Of a stretch of 64,000 nucleotides of DNA, positions 18,413 through 28,894 are shown one piece after another. Every line of letters begins with the position of its first letter. The stretch's first letter is position 1. This stretch comes from Hyphomicrobiales bacterium. GTDB lineage: Bacteria; Pseudomonadota; Alphaproteobacteria; Rhizobiales; Rhizobiaceae. Both the position numbers and the translations under genes were made by a program. A model generated the notes under the pieces. It was not told the DNA's origin, did not search any database, and worked only from the letters and a program-made list of their open reading frames with translations. The stretch is from positions 249,197 to 313,196 of the forward strand of contig UCEZ01000027.1 in assembly GCA_900471525.1 (NCBI GenBank), written 5' to 3'.

Positions 18413-18438
18413 AAAACCGGACCTTTCAGCCCGGTTTT
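18413..18438 (-). terminator. Probable terminator of alaS
   Basis: AAAACCGG / CCGGTTTT with a 10-base loop, 32 bases after the alaS stop. On the minus strand it ends in a T-rich tract. Confidence 0.65.
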
Positions 18439-18469
18439 GTCGCATTGAACAAGATTGTGTAAAGCCGGA

Positions 18470-21133
18470 TTATCCAGCCAGGGCTGCGCTAACTGCGTCA
18501 ATCGCCTCTGTCGCCTTCGCGCCCTCCGGACCGCCGGCCTGTGCCATGTCGGCACGGCCGCCACCACCCTTGCCGCCGAGGGCGGCAGATGCGATGCGGA
18601 CCAGATCGACGGCGCTGAAACGAGATGTCAGATCGTCGGTAACGGCGACAACGGCGCTTGCCTTGCCGTCTTCGGATACACCGACAAAAGTGACAATGCC
18701 GGAGCCGAGGCTCTTCTTGCCGTCATCAGCAAGGCTCTTCAGATCCTTCGGATCAACGCCGGTTACAACCTTGCCGAGGAATTTGACGCCGGCGATCTCC
18801 TGCACCTGATCGGCAGAACCATTGGCATCGCCGCCGCCCAGCGCCAGTTTCTTCTTCGCCTCGTTCAATTCGCGCTCCAACTTGCGGCGCTCGTCCATCA
18901 AGGCTTCGACGCGCGTCAGCACGTCCGCCGGCTGAACCTTCAGCGTCGTGGCAAGCGTCTTCACCCGTTCGTCCTGCTCGTTGAGATAGGCCAGCGCCGA
19001 GACACCGGTCAAAGCTTCGAGACGGCGAACGCCAGCGCCGACTGCGCTTTCACCGACGATGCGCACCAGGCCGATCTCACCGGTGGCGCCGACATGGGTG
19101 CCGCCGCATAGCTCAACGGAATAGGGGCGGTTGGCCTTGGAGCCATGGATGCCCTGCCCCATCGACACGACGCGCACTTCGTCGCCGTACTTCTCGCCGA
19201 ACAGCGCCATGGCGCCCTCGGCAATGGCATCATCGACGCTCATGAGGCGCGTCGTCACCGGCGTGTTCTGCACGATGATCTCGTTGGCCATGTCCTCGAC
19301 GATCTTCAGCTCTTCCGCCGACATCGGCTTCGGATGCGAGACGTCGAAACGCAGGCGTTCGGGCGCAACCAGCGAGCCCTTCTGGGCGACATGGGTACCG
19401 AGCACTTCGCGCAACGCCTCATGCAGGAGATGGGTCGCCGAATGGTTGGCCCGCAGGCGCGAGCGGCGGGCGCGATCGACATTGAGCGCAGCCGGATCAC
19501 CAACCTTGATGGTGCCTTCGTCGACGATGCAGGAATGGACGAACAGGCCCTCGCCGCGCTTTTGCACGTCGGTCACCGTCAGCTTTGCGTGATCGGTCGA
19601 GATGACACCGGTATCGCCCATCTGGCCGCCGGATTCACCGTAGAACGGCGTCTGGTTGAGCACGAGCTGGACCGTTTCGCCCCTGGACGCCGTTTCGATG
19701 GCCTTGCCGTCACGCACGATCGCCTGAACAACGCCTTCGGCCGTCTCGGTGTCGTAACCGAGGAATTCGGTGGCGCCGAGCTTTTCCTTCAGCTCGTACC
19801 AGATGGTTTCGGTGGCCTTGTCGCCGGAGCCTGACCAGGAGGCGCGCGCCTCGGCCTTCTGCCGTTCCATGGCGGCCGAAAACGCATTTGTGTCGACGCC
19901 GATACCGCGGGCGCGCAGCGCATCCTGTGTCAGGTCGAGCGGGAATCCATAGGTGTCGTAGAGCTTGAAGGCCGTCTCCCCATTCAGCTGATCGCCTTCG
20001 GCAAGGTCGCTCGTCGCATCCGACAAGAGGCCAAGACCGCGTTCCAGCGTCTTGCGAAAGCGGGTTTCTTCAAGCTTCAACGTTTCCGAAATCAGCGCTT
20101 CCGCCCGCACAAGCTCCGGATAGGCGCGGCCCATCTGGCCGACCAGCGCCGGCAACAGCTTCCACATCAGCGGATCGCGGGCACCGAGCAACTGCGCATG
20201 GCGCATGGCACGGCGCATGATACGGCGCAGAACATAGCCGCGGCCTTCGTTCGACGGCAGAACGCCATCGGCGATCAGGAATGCGGAGGCGCGCAGATGG
20301 TCGGCAATGACGCGGTGGCTGGCACGGCGGTCGCCTTCGGCCTTGACGCCAGTCGCCTCTTCCGAGGCGGCGATCAGGGCGCGGAAAAGATCGATATCGT
20401 AATTGTCGTGCTTGCCCTGCAGCAGCGCTGCGACGCGCTCGAGACCCATGCCGGTATCGATCGACGGACGCGGGAGATTGACGCGCTCTTCCTTCGTCAC
20501 CTGCTCGTACTGCATGAAGACGAGGTTCCAGATTTCGATGAACCGGTCGCCATCCTCATCCTTCGAGCCCGGAGGGCCACCCCAGATGTGATCGCCATGA
20601 TCGTAGAAGATTTCCGAGCAAGGGCCACAGGGGCCGGTATCGCCCATCGCCCAGAAATTGTCGCTGGTCGGGATGCGGATGATCCGGTCGTCGCTGAGGC
20701 CGGCGATCTTTTTCCAAAGGCCGAAGGCCTCGTCGTCGGTGTGATAGACGGTCACCAGCAGGCGCTTGGCATCGATGCCGAAATCCTTGGTGATGAGGTT
20801 CCAGGCAAGCTCGATCGCGCGCTCCTTGAAATAATCGCCGAAGGAGAAATTGCCGAGCATCTCGAAGAAGGTGTGATGGCGCGCGGTGTAGCCGACATTG
20901 TCGAGGTCGTTGTGCTTGCCGCCGGCACGCACGCATTTCTGCGCGGTCGCAGCCGTCGAATAGGGGCGCTGCTCCAGGCCGGTGAAGACGTTCTTGAACT
21001 GCACCATGCCGGCATTGGTGAACATCAGGGTCGGATCGTTGCGCGGAACCAGCGGGCTCGACGATACCACCTCATGGCCGTTCTTCTTGAAGTAGTCGAG
21101 GAACGTCGACCGGATTTCATTCACGCCGCTCAT
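18470..21133 (-). CDS. alaS: Alanyl-tRNA synthetase
   Basis: An 887-residue class II synthetase charging tRNA-Ala. It has the full bacterial layout: catalytic core at the N-terminus ([32 protein letters not shown]), the editing domain with its zinc site ([16 protein letters not shown] and [13 protein letters not shown] near residues 560 and 670), and the C-terminal DHHA1 domain with a glycine-rich [16 protein letters not shown] segment. The start at 21133 matches the family N-terminus. It lies downstream of recA on the same strand, an order common in alphaproteobacteria, with a terminator-like hairpin between them. Confidence 0.97.
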   Translation of the reverse strand: MSGVNEIRSTFLDYFKKNGHEVVSSSPLVPRNDPTLMFTNAGMVQFKNVFTGLEQRPYSTAATAQKCVRAGGKHNDLDNVGYTARHHTFFEMLGNFSFGDYFKERAIELAWNLITKDFGIDAKRLLVTVYHTDDEAFGLWKKIAGLSDDRIIRIPTSDNFWAMGDTGPCGPCSEIFYDHGDHIWGGPPGSKDEDGDRFIEIWNLVFMQYEQVTKEERVNLPRPSIDTGMGLERVAALLQGKHDNYDIDLFRALIAASEEATGVKAEGDRRASHRVIADHLRASAFLIADGVLPSNEGRGYVLRRIMRRAMRHAQLLGARDPLMWKLLPALVGQMGRAYPELVRAEALISETLKLEETRFRKTLERGLGLLSDATSDLAEGDQLNGETAFKLYDTYGFPLDLTQDALRARGIGVDTNAFSAAMERQKAEARASWSGSGDKATETIWYELKEKLGATEFLGYDTETAEGVVQAIVRDGKAIETASRGETVQLVLNQTPFYGESGGQMGDTGVISTDHAKLTVTDVQKRGEGLFVHSCIVDEGTIKVGDPAALNVDRARRSRLRANHSATHLLHEALREVLGTHVAQKGSLVAPERLRFDVSHPKPMSAEELKIVEDMANEIIVQNTPVTTRLMSVDDAIAEGAMALFGEKYGDEVRVVSMGQGIHGSKANRPYSVELCGGTHVGATGEIGLVRIVGESAVGAGVRRLEALTGVSALAYLNEQDERVKTLATTLKVQPADVLTRVEALMDERRKLERELNEAKKKLALGGGDANGSADQVQEIAGVKFLGKVVTGVDPKDLKSLADDGKKSLGSGIVTFVGVSEDGKASAVVAVTDDLTSRFSAVDLVRIASAALGGKGGGGRADMAQAGGPEGAKATEAIDAVSAALAG

Positions 21134-21295
21134 ATTGCGCCCTTACCTCTTGCATCGGACCATCCGCAGCCTGCCTGGCCGAACCGCGAACTGGAAAACT
21201 CTTGAAAACGCGGACCGCCGGATATCCGCCGATCCTTTCCCGCCCATTTGGAACACAGGCTTTTATCGTCCGGGTCAACCCCTGTCCAGACGGCA

Positions 21296-21330
21296 AAAGA
21301 AAACCGACCGCCCTTGAAGGAGCGGCCGGC
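21296..21330 (-). terminator. Probable terminator of recA
   Basis: CCGACCGC / GCGGCCGG (one G-U pair) around a CCTTGAAGGA loop, with a T-rich tract on the minus strand, 26 bases after the recA stop. Confidence 0.65.
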
Positions 21331-21356
21331 AAAGACGTTGCGAAAATCAGACGTTC

Positions 21357-22448
21357 TTATGCCAGAGCGGCATCGTCATCATCGTCTCCAGCTTCCGGTC
21401 CACCGTTTTCAAGGAATTTTTCGGCGATCAGGCCTGCATTCTGGCGCAGGGAGAGTTCGATCTCCTTGGCCGTATCGGGATTGTCGCGCAGGAACGTCTT
21501 GGCGTTCTCGCGGCCCTGGCCGAGGCGCTGGCTGTTATAGGAAAACCAGGCACCCGATTTCTCGACGATGCCAGCCTTGACGCCGAGATCGACGAGCTCC
21601 CCGGTCTTGGACACGCCTTCGCCATACATGATGTCGAATTCGACCTGCTTGAAGGGAGGCGCCATCTTGTTCTTGACGACCTTGACGCGCGTCTGGTTGC
21701 CGATCACTTCTTCGCGCTCCTTGACCGCGCCGATACGGCGGATGTCGAGGCGCACGGAGGCATAGAATTTCAGGGCGTTGCCGCCCGTGGTGGTTTCCGG
21801 CGAACCGAACATGACGCCGATCTTCATGCGGATCTGGTTGATGAAGATGACCATGCAGTTCGACTTGGAGATCGAAGCCGTCAGCTTGCGTAGCGCCTGG
21901 CTCATCAGACGAGCCTGAAGACCGGGAAGACTGTCGCCCATTTCGCCTTCGATTTCAGCGCGCGGCACAAGCGCCGCCACCGAATCGATGACGAGAACGT
22001 CGATGGCACCGGAGCGCACCAGCGTGTCGGTGATTTCCAGCGCCTGCTCACCGGTATCGGGCTGCGAGATCAAAAGATTTTCCAGATCGACGCCGAGCTT
22101 GCGGGCATAGACCGGATCGAGCGCGTGTTCCGCATCGACGAAGGCGCAGATGCCGCCCTTTTTCTGGGCTTCGGCAATGGTCTGCAGCGCTAGTGTCGTC
22201 TTGCCCGAGCTTTCCGGCCCGTAGATTTCGATGACGCGCCCCTTGGGCAGTCCACCGATACCGAGTGCGATATCCAGGCTCAAAGACCCCGTCGAAACGG
22301 TTTCGATCTCGACGATGCTGTCTTTTCCACCGAGCTTCATGATCGATCCCTTGCCGAACGAACGTTCGATCTGGGAAAGTGCCGCTTCAAGTGCCTTGCT
22401 TTTGTCCACCGATTTATCCTCTACAAGCCGCAAAGAGTTTTGTGCCAT
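21357..22448 (-). CDS. recA: Recombinase RecA
   Basis: A 363-residue RecA, the strand-exchange protein and LexA coprotease. Walker A is GPESSGKTT near residue 76, Walker B lies in [14 protein letters not shown], and the [19 protein letters not shown]-terminal core is intact. It ends in an acidic tail of five Asp followed by AALA. The ATG at 22448 begins [13 protein letters not shown]; the in-frame extension upstream crosses the promoter. A candidate LexA box lies 61 bases upstream (22509-22523), so SOS induction is expected. Confidence 0.98.
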   Translation of the reverse strand: MAQNSLRLVEDKSVDKSKALEAALSQIERSFGKGSIMKLGGKDSIVEIETVSTGSLSLDIALGIGGLPKGRVIEIYGPESSGKTTLALQTIAEAQKKGGICAFVDAEHALDPVYARKLGVDLENLLISQPDTGEQALEITDTLVRSGAIDVLVIDSVAALVPRAEIEGEMGDSLPGLQARLMSQALRKLTASISKSNCMVIFINQIRMKIGVMFGSPETTTGGNALKFYASVRLDIRRIGAVKEREEVIGNQTRVKVVKNKMAPPFKQVEFDIMYGEGVSKTGELVDLGVKAGIVEKSGAWFSYNSQRLGQGRENAKTFLRDNPDTAKEIELSLRQNAGLIAEKFLENGGPEAGDDDDDAALA

Positions 22449-22508
22449 GTGGTCCACCTTTAGGTTATGGAAGCTGATGAGGCAATGAAGCCGCCGATGA
22501 AAGGTATG

Positions 22509-22523
22509 TACACTTTTTGTTCT
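22509..22523 (-). promoter_or_regulatory. Candidate SOS (LexA) box of recA
   Basis: On the minus strand the sequence reads GAACAAAAAGTGTAC. The alphaproteobacterial LexA box is the direct repeat GAAC-N7-GAAC; this site has exact spacing with one mismatch in the second half. Its position upstream of recA supports the call. Confidence 0.6.
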
Positions 22524-22684
22524 CATTTTGCAAGAGGCATCTATACATCTGAATTTTCATCATAAACGGCCGTGTGTTCTTTTCCTGTTCCGGAAATTTC
22601 AAAGACTTCGGAAATGAAGGAAACGAAACACGGATCGCCACCGCTGCAGAACGAATCGCCAGACGCGGGCACACAGGAAAACGC

Positions 22685-23632
22685 ATGACGGACAAACTTG
22701 TTTCCATCTTCGGCGGCGCACATATCGACCGCCGCGCACGCATCTCGGGCGTGACCGCACCGGGATCGAGCAATCCTGGCACATGGTTCGAGGAGGCCGG
22801 CGGCGGCGGTTTCAATGCCGCGCGTAATCTGGCCCGGCTCGGGCTTGAGGTCCGGATGATCAGCCCGCGCGGTGGGGATGCCGCCGGCGAGACCGTCGCC
22901 GTTGCTGCCGCGGAGGCCGGCGTCATCGATTGCCCCTTCATTTTCCTCGACCGCAAGACGCCGAGCTATACGGCCATTCTCGAAAACGACGGCAATCTGG
23001 TGATCGCGCTGGCCGACATGGACCTCTATCGGCTGTTTTCGCCGCGACGATTGCAGCAGCGGGCGATGCGCGAGATCGTCTCGACGAGTGACCTCATCAT
23101 CACCGACGCCAATCTGCCGCAAGAGACGCTGACCAGCCTGGTCGCACGAGCCGAGAAGGAGGCAAAGCCGGTCGCCGCTATCGCGATTTCGCCGGCAAAG
23201 GTCGTGCGGCTTGCCGCGAGCCTCTCCGGACTGAGCTTTCTCTTCATGAATGAGGCCGAGGCGCGCGTGCTGACGGGCCGCGACGGGACTGATACGGCAG
23301 AGTGGCCCGCTCTCCTGCGTGCAGCCGGTCTCTCCGGCGGCGTCATTACCCGCGGCAGCAAGCCGGCGATCGCATTTCAAAACGAGCAGATCGTTGCTGT
23401 CACCCCGCCTGCCCTTGATGCGCTCGGCGACGTCACGGGTGCCGGCGACGCGCTTGCCGCCGGATTCCTGTCAGCTTTTCTCAACGGCGAACCGCTGGAT
23501 ATATGCCTTCGTTCAGGGGTCGCCACTGCCGGCATCACTGTGCGTTCGCCACTGGCGGTGTCGGAAAAAATGTCGCGCGGCGTGCTTGAGGAAGCAATTC
23601 GACTTGTGCCGCCAGCCGAAATCCTGTCATGA
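22685..23632 (+). CDS. psuK: PfkB family kinase, probable pseudouridine kinase
   Basis: A 315-residue ribokinase-fold sugar kinase. The N-terminal glycine motif GGGGFNAARNLARLG and the C-terminal catalytic motif DVTGAGDALAAGFLSAF (anion hole and catalytic Asp) are intact. Standing alone it would be a PfkB kinase of unknown specificity; the adjacent psuG gene 31 bases downstream makes pseudouridine 5'-kinase the best guess. The ATG at 22685 is chosen; an upstream extension overlaps the recA promoter region. It is divergent from recA. Confidence 0.8.
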   Translation: MTDKLVSIFGGAHIDRRARISGVTAPGSSNPGTWFEEAGGGGFNAARNLARLGLEVRMISPRGGDAAGETVAVAAAEAGVIDCPFIFLDRKTPSYTAILENDGNLVIALADMDLYRLFSPRRLQQRAMREIVSTSDLIITDANLPQETLTSLVARAEKEAKPVAAIAISPAKVVRLAASLSGLSFLFMNEAEARVLTGRDGTDTAEWPALLRAAGLSGGVITRGSKPAIAFQNEQIVAVTPPALDALGDVTGAGDALAAGFLSAFLNGEPLDICLRSGVATAGITVRSPLAVSEKMSRGVLEEAIRLVPPAEILS

Positions 23633-23663
23633 ACGCGCCTTAAAAAGCCGAAAAGGACCCGCG

Positions 23664-24587
23664 ATGACCAAGCCATTCTCCCCCCTTCTGCCGATGGAAT
23701 ATTCCAGCGAAGTCGCGGCCGCCAAAGCCCGCGGCGCCCCGATCGTGGCATTGGAATCAACCATCATTACCCATGGGATGCCCTTCCCCGGCAATCTGAA
23801 CATGGCCCGCAGCGTCGAGGCGATCATCCGCGAGGAAGGTGCCGTGCCGGCCACTATCGCCGTCATCGATGGTATCCTGCATATCGGCCTGGAACAGGCG
23901 CAACTGGAAGCGCTGGCACAGACGGAAGGCGCCATGAAGCTGTCGCGCGCCGATCTCGCCTTCGCGATCGCCGAACGCCGCACAGGCGCCACCACCGTCG
24001 CTGCCACCATGATCGCGGCTGCGCGCGCCGGCATCCGTGTGTTTGCCACCGGCGGCATCGGCGGTGTGCATCGCAAGGCCGAAGAAAGCTTTGATATCTC
24101 CGCCGACCTCGACGAACTGGCTCGCACCGGCGTGATCGTCGTCAGCGCCGGCGCAAAGGCGATCCTCGACATTCCGAAGACGCTGGAAGTGCTGGAAACG
24201 CGCGGTGTTCCAGTCGTCACCTATGACAGCGAGATATTCCCGGCCTTCTGGTCGCGCGATAGCGGTCTGAAAAGCCCGCTGATGCTCAACAGCCCGGCAG
24301 CGATCGCCAATTTCCAGAAGATGCGTGACTTGCTCGGCGTCGATGGGGGCATGCTGATCGCCAATCCAGTGCCGGAAGAAAGCGAAATCCCGCGCGACGA
24401 AATGGAGATCTACATCACCCGTGCACTCGACAATGCCGAACGCGACGAGATTTCCGGCAAGGCCGTGACGCCTTATCTGCTCGACAGCATCTTTGGCCTG
24501 ACGGACGGTCGCAGCCTCGAGACCAATATCGCGCTGGTCGAGAACAATGCCCGGCTTGCCGCCGAGATTGCTGTTGCGCTGGTATAA
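23664..24587 (+). CDS. psuG: Pseudouridine-5'-phosphate glycosidase
   Basis: A 307-residue PsuG, which cleaves pseudouridine 5'-phosphate to uracil and ribose 5-phosphate. Recognisable blocks are VALESTIITHGMPFPGN near residue 27, FATGGIGGVHRKAEESFD near 130 and VPVVTYDSEIFPAFWSR near 186. The ATG at 23664 has an AAAAGGA ribosome-binding site; the frame stays open upstream into the kinase gene but that part is out of the family. With the kinase it forms a complete salvage route from pseudouridine to central metabolites. Confidence 0.95.
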   Translation: MTKPFSPLLPMEYSSEVAAAKARGAPIVALESTIITHGMPFPGNLNMARSVEAIIREEGAVPATIAVIDGILHIGLEQAQLEALAQTEGAMKLSRADLAFAIAERRTGATTVAATMIAAARAGIRVFATGGIGGVHRKAEESFDISADLDELARTGVIVVSAGAKAILDIPKTLEVLETRGVPVVTYDSEIFPAFWSRDSGLKSPLMLNSPAAIANFQKMRDLLGVDGGMLIANPVPEESEIPRDEMEIYITRALDNAERDEISGKAVTPYLLDSIFGLTDGRSLETNIALVENNARLAAEIAVALV

Positions 24588-24627
24588 GTTTCAGCAGGCG
24601 TTGGACAACAAAACGGGCTTGGAATGT

Positions 24628-24677
24628 CTGTCGCAAAACTCCGTCGCGGCTTCAAACACCGGCGAGTTTTGCGACAG
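24628..24677. repeat. Perfect 14-bp inverted repeat between convergent genes
   Basis: CTGTCGCAAAACTC (24628-24641) and its exact reverse complement (24664-24677) flank a 22-base loop. It lies between the psuG and ddlA stops, 7 bases before the latter. It may act as a two-way terminator, though it lacks a classical T run; a dispersed palindromic element is the alternative. Confidence 0.65.
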
Positions 24678-24684
24678 GTCTGCC

Positions 24685-25758
24685 TCAAACCGGTCGCTGA
24701 CTGCGCGCAAGCCCGTGCTCGATCAACCGGTCGATAACCTCAGCATAGGCAACTCCGCTCACGGCCAGGGCCTTGGCGTACATGCTGATATCGGTGAAGC
24801 CGGGGATCGTGTTGATCTCGTTGACGACAGCGCTCATGTCCGGCCGCACGAAGAAGTCGATACGGGCCATGCTATCGCAGCCCAAGGCACGAAAAGCCCG
24901 CTGCGACATGGTTCTGATGTGCTGCGTTACTGCCGCGGGCAGTTGGGCGGGGATGCTGAGAGCAGCCCCGGCCGGATCGATGTATTTGGCGTCGTAGCTA
25001 TAGAATCCGTGGCTTTCGGCAGGGATGATCTCTCCGGGGACGGAAGCAATCAATTCTCCGTCAGTCTGTTCGAGGATGCTGCATTCAATCTCGCGTCCCT
25101 GAATGAATTCCTCGACAAGAACCTTTTGATCATGTCTGAACCCTTCGGCTAGCGCGGTTAGAAACTGCTCTTGCGTTTGAGCCTTGCTGACGCCAACCGA
25201 CGATCCCTGTCGGGCCGGCTTGACGAAAACCGGCAACCCGAGCTCCTTCGCTACATCTTCGAAGGACGGTACCTCGCCATAGTGGACCGTGATGGAACGC
25301 GCGACAGGCAGTCCCGCCTCTTTCAACAGGCGCTTTGCGACGTCCTTGTCGATCGCCGTTGCAGACCCAAGAATTCCACATCCGGCAAAAGGGACCATTG
25401 CGACCTCGGCAAGGCCTTGAATGGAACCATCTTCGCCATGCAAGCCGTGAAGAACGGGGAACAGAATGTCGATCGGCGGCAGTTCGCGGGGAGGACCAGC
25501 CGCCGGAATGACGAATAGGCGGCCGCGGCCACCGGGCACCAGGCATATTTCGGAGCCGTCCTCCGGGATCGGGTTTGGCAGGGCTCCGTCGTCAACGTCC
25601 AAAACAAGCCACTTTCCACTCCGGGTGATCAGAATGGGCACGACGTCATATTTTGTGGCATCAAGCCCCTTGAGCACGTTGCGGGCCGAGAGGATGGAAA
25701 CATCGTGCTCGGCAGACCGTCCGCCCAGAAGAACCGCAATCCGGAGTTTGGAACCCAT
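24685..25758 (-). CDS. ddlA: D-alanine--D-alanine ligase A
   Basis: A 357-residue ATP-grasp ligase making D-Ala-D-Ala for peptidoglycan. The start LRIAVLLGGRSAEHDVSILSA, the HGLHGEDGSIQGL motif, and the C-terminal NEINTIPGFTDISMYAKAL signature are all intact. The length and an omega-loop with SHGFYSYDAKY place it in the DdlA rather than the shorter DdlB group. It stands alone rather than in the mur cluster, so it may be a second ligase gene besides a ddlB elsewhere. Confidence 0.93.
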   Translation of the reverse strand: MGSKLRIAVLLGGRSAEHDVSILSARNVLKGLDATKYDVVPILITRSGKWLVLDVDDGALPNPIPEDGSEICLVPGGRGRLFVIPAAGPPRELPPIDILFPVLHGLHGEDGSIQGLAEVAMVPFAGCGILGSATAIDKDVAKRLLKEAGLPVARSITVHYGEVPSFEDVAKELGLPVFVKPARQGSSVGVSKAQTQEQFLTALAEGFRHDQKVLVEEFIQGREIECSILEQTDGELIASVPGEIIPAESHGFYSYDAKYIDPAGAALSIPAQLPAAVTQHIRTMSQRAFRALGCDSMARIDFFVRPDMSAVVNEINTIPGFTDISMYAKALAVSGVAYAEVIDRLIEHGLARSQRPV

Positions 25759-25945
25759 TCAAGCCCTCACAGGTTTTGGAATGTGGATAAAGGGATCTTT
25801 AAAACGATGGCAATACGCCCGATGAAAGCGGCCATTTTGCGTCGGACATCCGGATAGCCCAAGGCCACCCGCAACGGACGAGCACTGACGGTTCGAGGCC
25901 GTGATACCGGTCACTTATCCCATGGCAATCAAGAGGTTGCGGGAG

Positions 25946-28546
25946 TTAACTGTCGAGCATTTCCCGCACGGCGACGGCAAGCTGCTTCAGTGAGAACGGC
26001 TTGGGCAGGAAGCCGAATTTGGCGTCGGCCGGGAGGTTCCTGGCGAAGGCATCCTCGGCGTAGCCGGAGACGAAGATGAACTTCAGGTCCGGATAGCTCT
26101 TGCGGATTTCGCGCAGCAACGTCGGCCCGTCCATTTCAGGCATGACGACGTCGGAGACGACGATATCGACGGCGCCGTTCAACTCTTCCATGACTTCGAG
26201 TGCCTCGACGCCTGAACCGGCTTCATGCACCGTATAGCCGCGGGTCTCCAGCATGCGCTTGCCGCCCCGACGCACCGCCTCTTCGTCCTCCACCAGGAGG
26301 ACCACGGCCGAATTTCCGGTGAGGTCAGTCGGTTCCGCCTTGGCCGGGCTTTTTGCAACCAGTGCCGCCGCGGCCTGCGCCTCCGCAGCCTCGCCCGGCA
26401 GCGGCGCTTCCTCGATATAGCGTGGCAGGAGGATACGGAATGTCGTTCCCTTGCCGACTTCGGACTCGGGATAGATGTAGCCACCGGACTGCTTGATGAT
26501 GCCGTAGACCATCGACAGCCCGAGACCGGTGCCCTTGCCGACTTCCTTGGTGGTGAAGAAGGGCTCGAAGATCTTGTCGAGGATTTCCGGCGAAATGCCT
26601 GTGCCCTGGTCGGACACCTCTACCATCACATAGTCCTCTTCCGGCAACTCACGCCGGTTCAGCGCTGCGACTTCCTCCGCCGGCAGGTTGCGGGTACGCA
26701 ATGTGATGACGCCGCCGTCGGGCATGGCGTCACGCGCGTTGACGGCCAGATTGAGCACGACCTGCTCGAACTGGCCGAGATCGGTGCGCACCGGCCAGAG
26801 ATCGCGGCCGTAGTCGACCTCAAGCTTGACGTTGGTTCCGGTCATCCGGTCTACCAGCATGCGCAGATCGCCGATCACATCGGTCATGGAAAGCACCGTC
26901 GGACGCATCGTCTGCTTGCGCGAGAAGGCCAGAAGCTGGCGCACGAGCACGGCAGCGCGGTTGGCATTGCGCTTGATCTCCATCAGATCGGCGAAACTCG
27001 CGTCGGAGGGCCGAGCCGAAAGGAGCAGGTGATCCGAGGAAAGCAGGATTGCCGTCAGCACGTTGTTGAAGTCGTGGGCGATACCGCCCGCCAGCGTGCC
27101 GACAGCATTCATCTTCTGCGTCTGCGCCATCTGGGTTTCGAGCGCCTTCTGCTCGGTGATCTCGACGGCATAGACGATCGCCGCCTCTTCCGGCGCCTGG
27201 TCGCTCTGGTCGATGACAGCATTCACGTAAAAGCGGAAATGCCTGGCTTCGTCGGTCGGGTGAAGCGAATCGATCGGCGCAATATCGCCCTGCCGGTCCT
27301 TGGCGGCATCCAGCGCCTCGCGCAGCCGCGACCGATCGGTCTCGTGCACGACGGCCTCGAGTAGCGCACCATGCTCCATGTCATCCTGCGATACGACGGC
27401 TGAAAACAGCTTCAGGAACGGTGCATTGGTTCTTAATATCCGGCCATCGCCATCGACGGAAGCGATCGCCATCGGCGTATTGTTGAAGAAACGCGTGAAG
27501 CGCATGGCGGCGATCGAGGCCGACTGATCGCTTTCGTCATCGTTGGAGCGGGCAAGCACGATGGTCCGGCTCTCACCGGGCGCGCCATCGCGAGCCGACG
27601 AGACGCGGTGCACCATGCGCACGGCAAAGCTCTGGCCATTGGCCTTGCGCAGATCGAGATCGAGCGTCTTGGTCTTCTTCAGGCCGGGCTCCGCCTGAAC
27701 CGACTGCACCAGCGCCAGCCCCTCGCCTGCCACGAGGTCGGCGATCGTCATCGATCCCGGCTGGAATTTCGTGAGATCGAGGCCCAGCCAGTCCGCAAGC
27801 GTTGCGTTGACGTAGAAAATTTCGCCCTTCTTGCCAGCGGAGAAGAAGCCGGCAGGCGCATGATCGAGATAATCGATCGCGTTCTGTAATTCCTTGAAGA
27901 AACGTTCCTGGTCGTCGCGCTCCGAGGTGATATCGGAAATCTGCCAGATATAGAGCGGATTTCGCTCGCCGTCTTCGAGCGGCAGGACACGGGCTTTGAG
28001 GCGGAACCAGTGGGCACCCGATCCTGCCGAGCCTCCGTTCGGACGCAGCGGCTTCAGCAGGCGGAACTCTTCATGGCCGGGCTTGCCCTCGTGCAAACCA
28101 TTGGTCAGCCGGTAGATCGCTTCGGTTGCCTCGCGGTTGCGCGACAGGATAGTTTCGAGCGATTGGATCTCGGTTGCCTTGGTAGCGCCGGTGAGCGCGC
28201 CATAGGCGGCATTGGCATAGATGATCCGGCCCTTGCGGTCTGTCACCAGGGTTCCGTCCTGATGGCCGTCGAGGAAGGCACGGGCAAGCTCATCGGGCCG
28301 CGACTGCGGCATGACCTCGATGAAGCCGATAACGGACGAGACCAGGAAGAAGATGCCGACCATGGCCAGCACACCGAGAATGCCGAGTACGATCTGGTTT
28401 TCGAGCTGGTTCTTGAAGATGACGAAGGCGACGGCCGAGCCTGTAAGCACGATGGCAAGCAGAATGATCCGCAGCACCGTACCGGGTCGGGTTCCACGGT
28501 CTACAATCGGCATGTGGTAGTCACCTGCCTGCCGCAATTTGGTCAT
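25946..28546 (-). CDS. cckA: Cell-cycle hybrid histidine kinase CckA
   Basis: An 867-residue membrane hybrid kinase. Two membrane helices lie near residues 26-70, then PAS-type domains, a HisKA domain with [14 protein letters not shown] (phospho-His near 492), a HATPase domain ([34 protein letters not shown]), and a C-terminal receiver with [12 protein letters not shown] (phospho-Asp near 797). CckA feeds phosphate through ChpT to CtrA and CpdR. The ATG at 28546 has GAGGG 7 bases upstream; starts at 28606 and 28513 are also open. The cckA / FliO-like / dksA neighbourhood is one I recall from rhizobia. Confidence 0.92.
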   Translation of the reverse strand: MTKLRQAGDYHMPIVDRGTRPGTVLRIILLAIVLTGSAVAFVIFKNQLENQIVLGILGVLAMVGIFFLVSSVIGFIEVMPQSRPDELARAFLDGHQDGTLVTDRKGRIIYANAAYGALTGATKATEIQSLETILSRNREATEAIYRLTNGLHEGKPGHEEFRLLKPLRPNGGSAGSGAHWFRLKARVLPLEDGERNPLYIWQISDITSERDDQERFFKELQNAIDYLDHAPAGFFSAGKKGEIFYVNATLADWLGLDLTKFQPGSMTIADLVAGEGLALVQSVQAEPGLKKTKTLDLDLRKANGQSFAVRMVHRVSSARDGAPGESRTIVLARSNDDESDQSASIAAMRFTRFFNNTPMAIASVDGDGRILRTNAPFLKLFSAVVSQDDMEHGALLEAVVHETDRSRLREALDAAKDRQGDIAPIDSLHPTDEARHFRFYVNAVIDQSDQAPEEAAIVYAVEITEQKALETQMAQTQKMNAVGTLAGGIAHDFNNVLTAILLSSDHLLLSARPSDASFADLMEIKRNANRAAVLVRQLLAFSRKQTMRPTVLSMTDVIGDLRMLVDRMTGTNVKLEVDYGRDLWPVRTDLGQFEQVVLNLAVNARDAMPDGGVITLRTRNLPAEEVAALNRRELPEEDYVMVEVSDQGTGISPEILDKIFEPFFTTKEVGKGTGLGLSMVYGIIKQSGGYIYPESEVGKGTTFRILLPRYIEEAPLPGEAAEAQAAAALVAKSPAKAEPTDLTGNSAVVLLVEDEEAVRRGGKRMLETRGYTVHEAGSGVEALEVMEELNGAVDIVVSDVVMPEMDGPTLLREIRKSYPDLKFIFVSGYAEDAFARNLPADAKFGFLPKPFSLKQLAVAVREMLDS

Positions 28547-28894
28547 AAGGCCCTCGTTTGCAACCGTGCCATGCGCGCCCGGAATGAGCGTGCGGGTTCG
28601 GTCCATCTGCTCCGCTCAACGGCAGCCGCGGCGGATATGCAACCCGCGCCGGCGGACCGCGAAACACCAAGCAGGAATCATCTTTAACAGCCGCAGGGAA
28701 GAGCAGAAAGCACCTCTTTCAAAGGCATTATCGTCAATTCACAGGGAATGTCCCGCAAGTCCTCGTCACAAGTGGAAACAGCGCTACATTGCGCGTAAAG
28801 GGAATGAAGCGGTGATGGGCCCGACAGGCTTGTCTCAACCTGAAAAAAGCCGTCAAATAGGCGCAAGCCACGGTTTCACGAAGGAGTACAGCAT

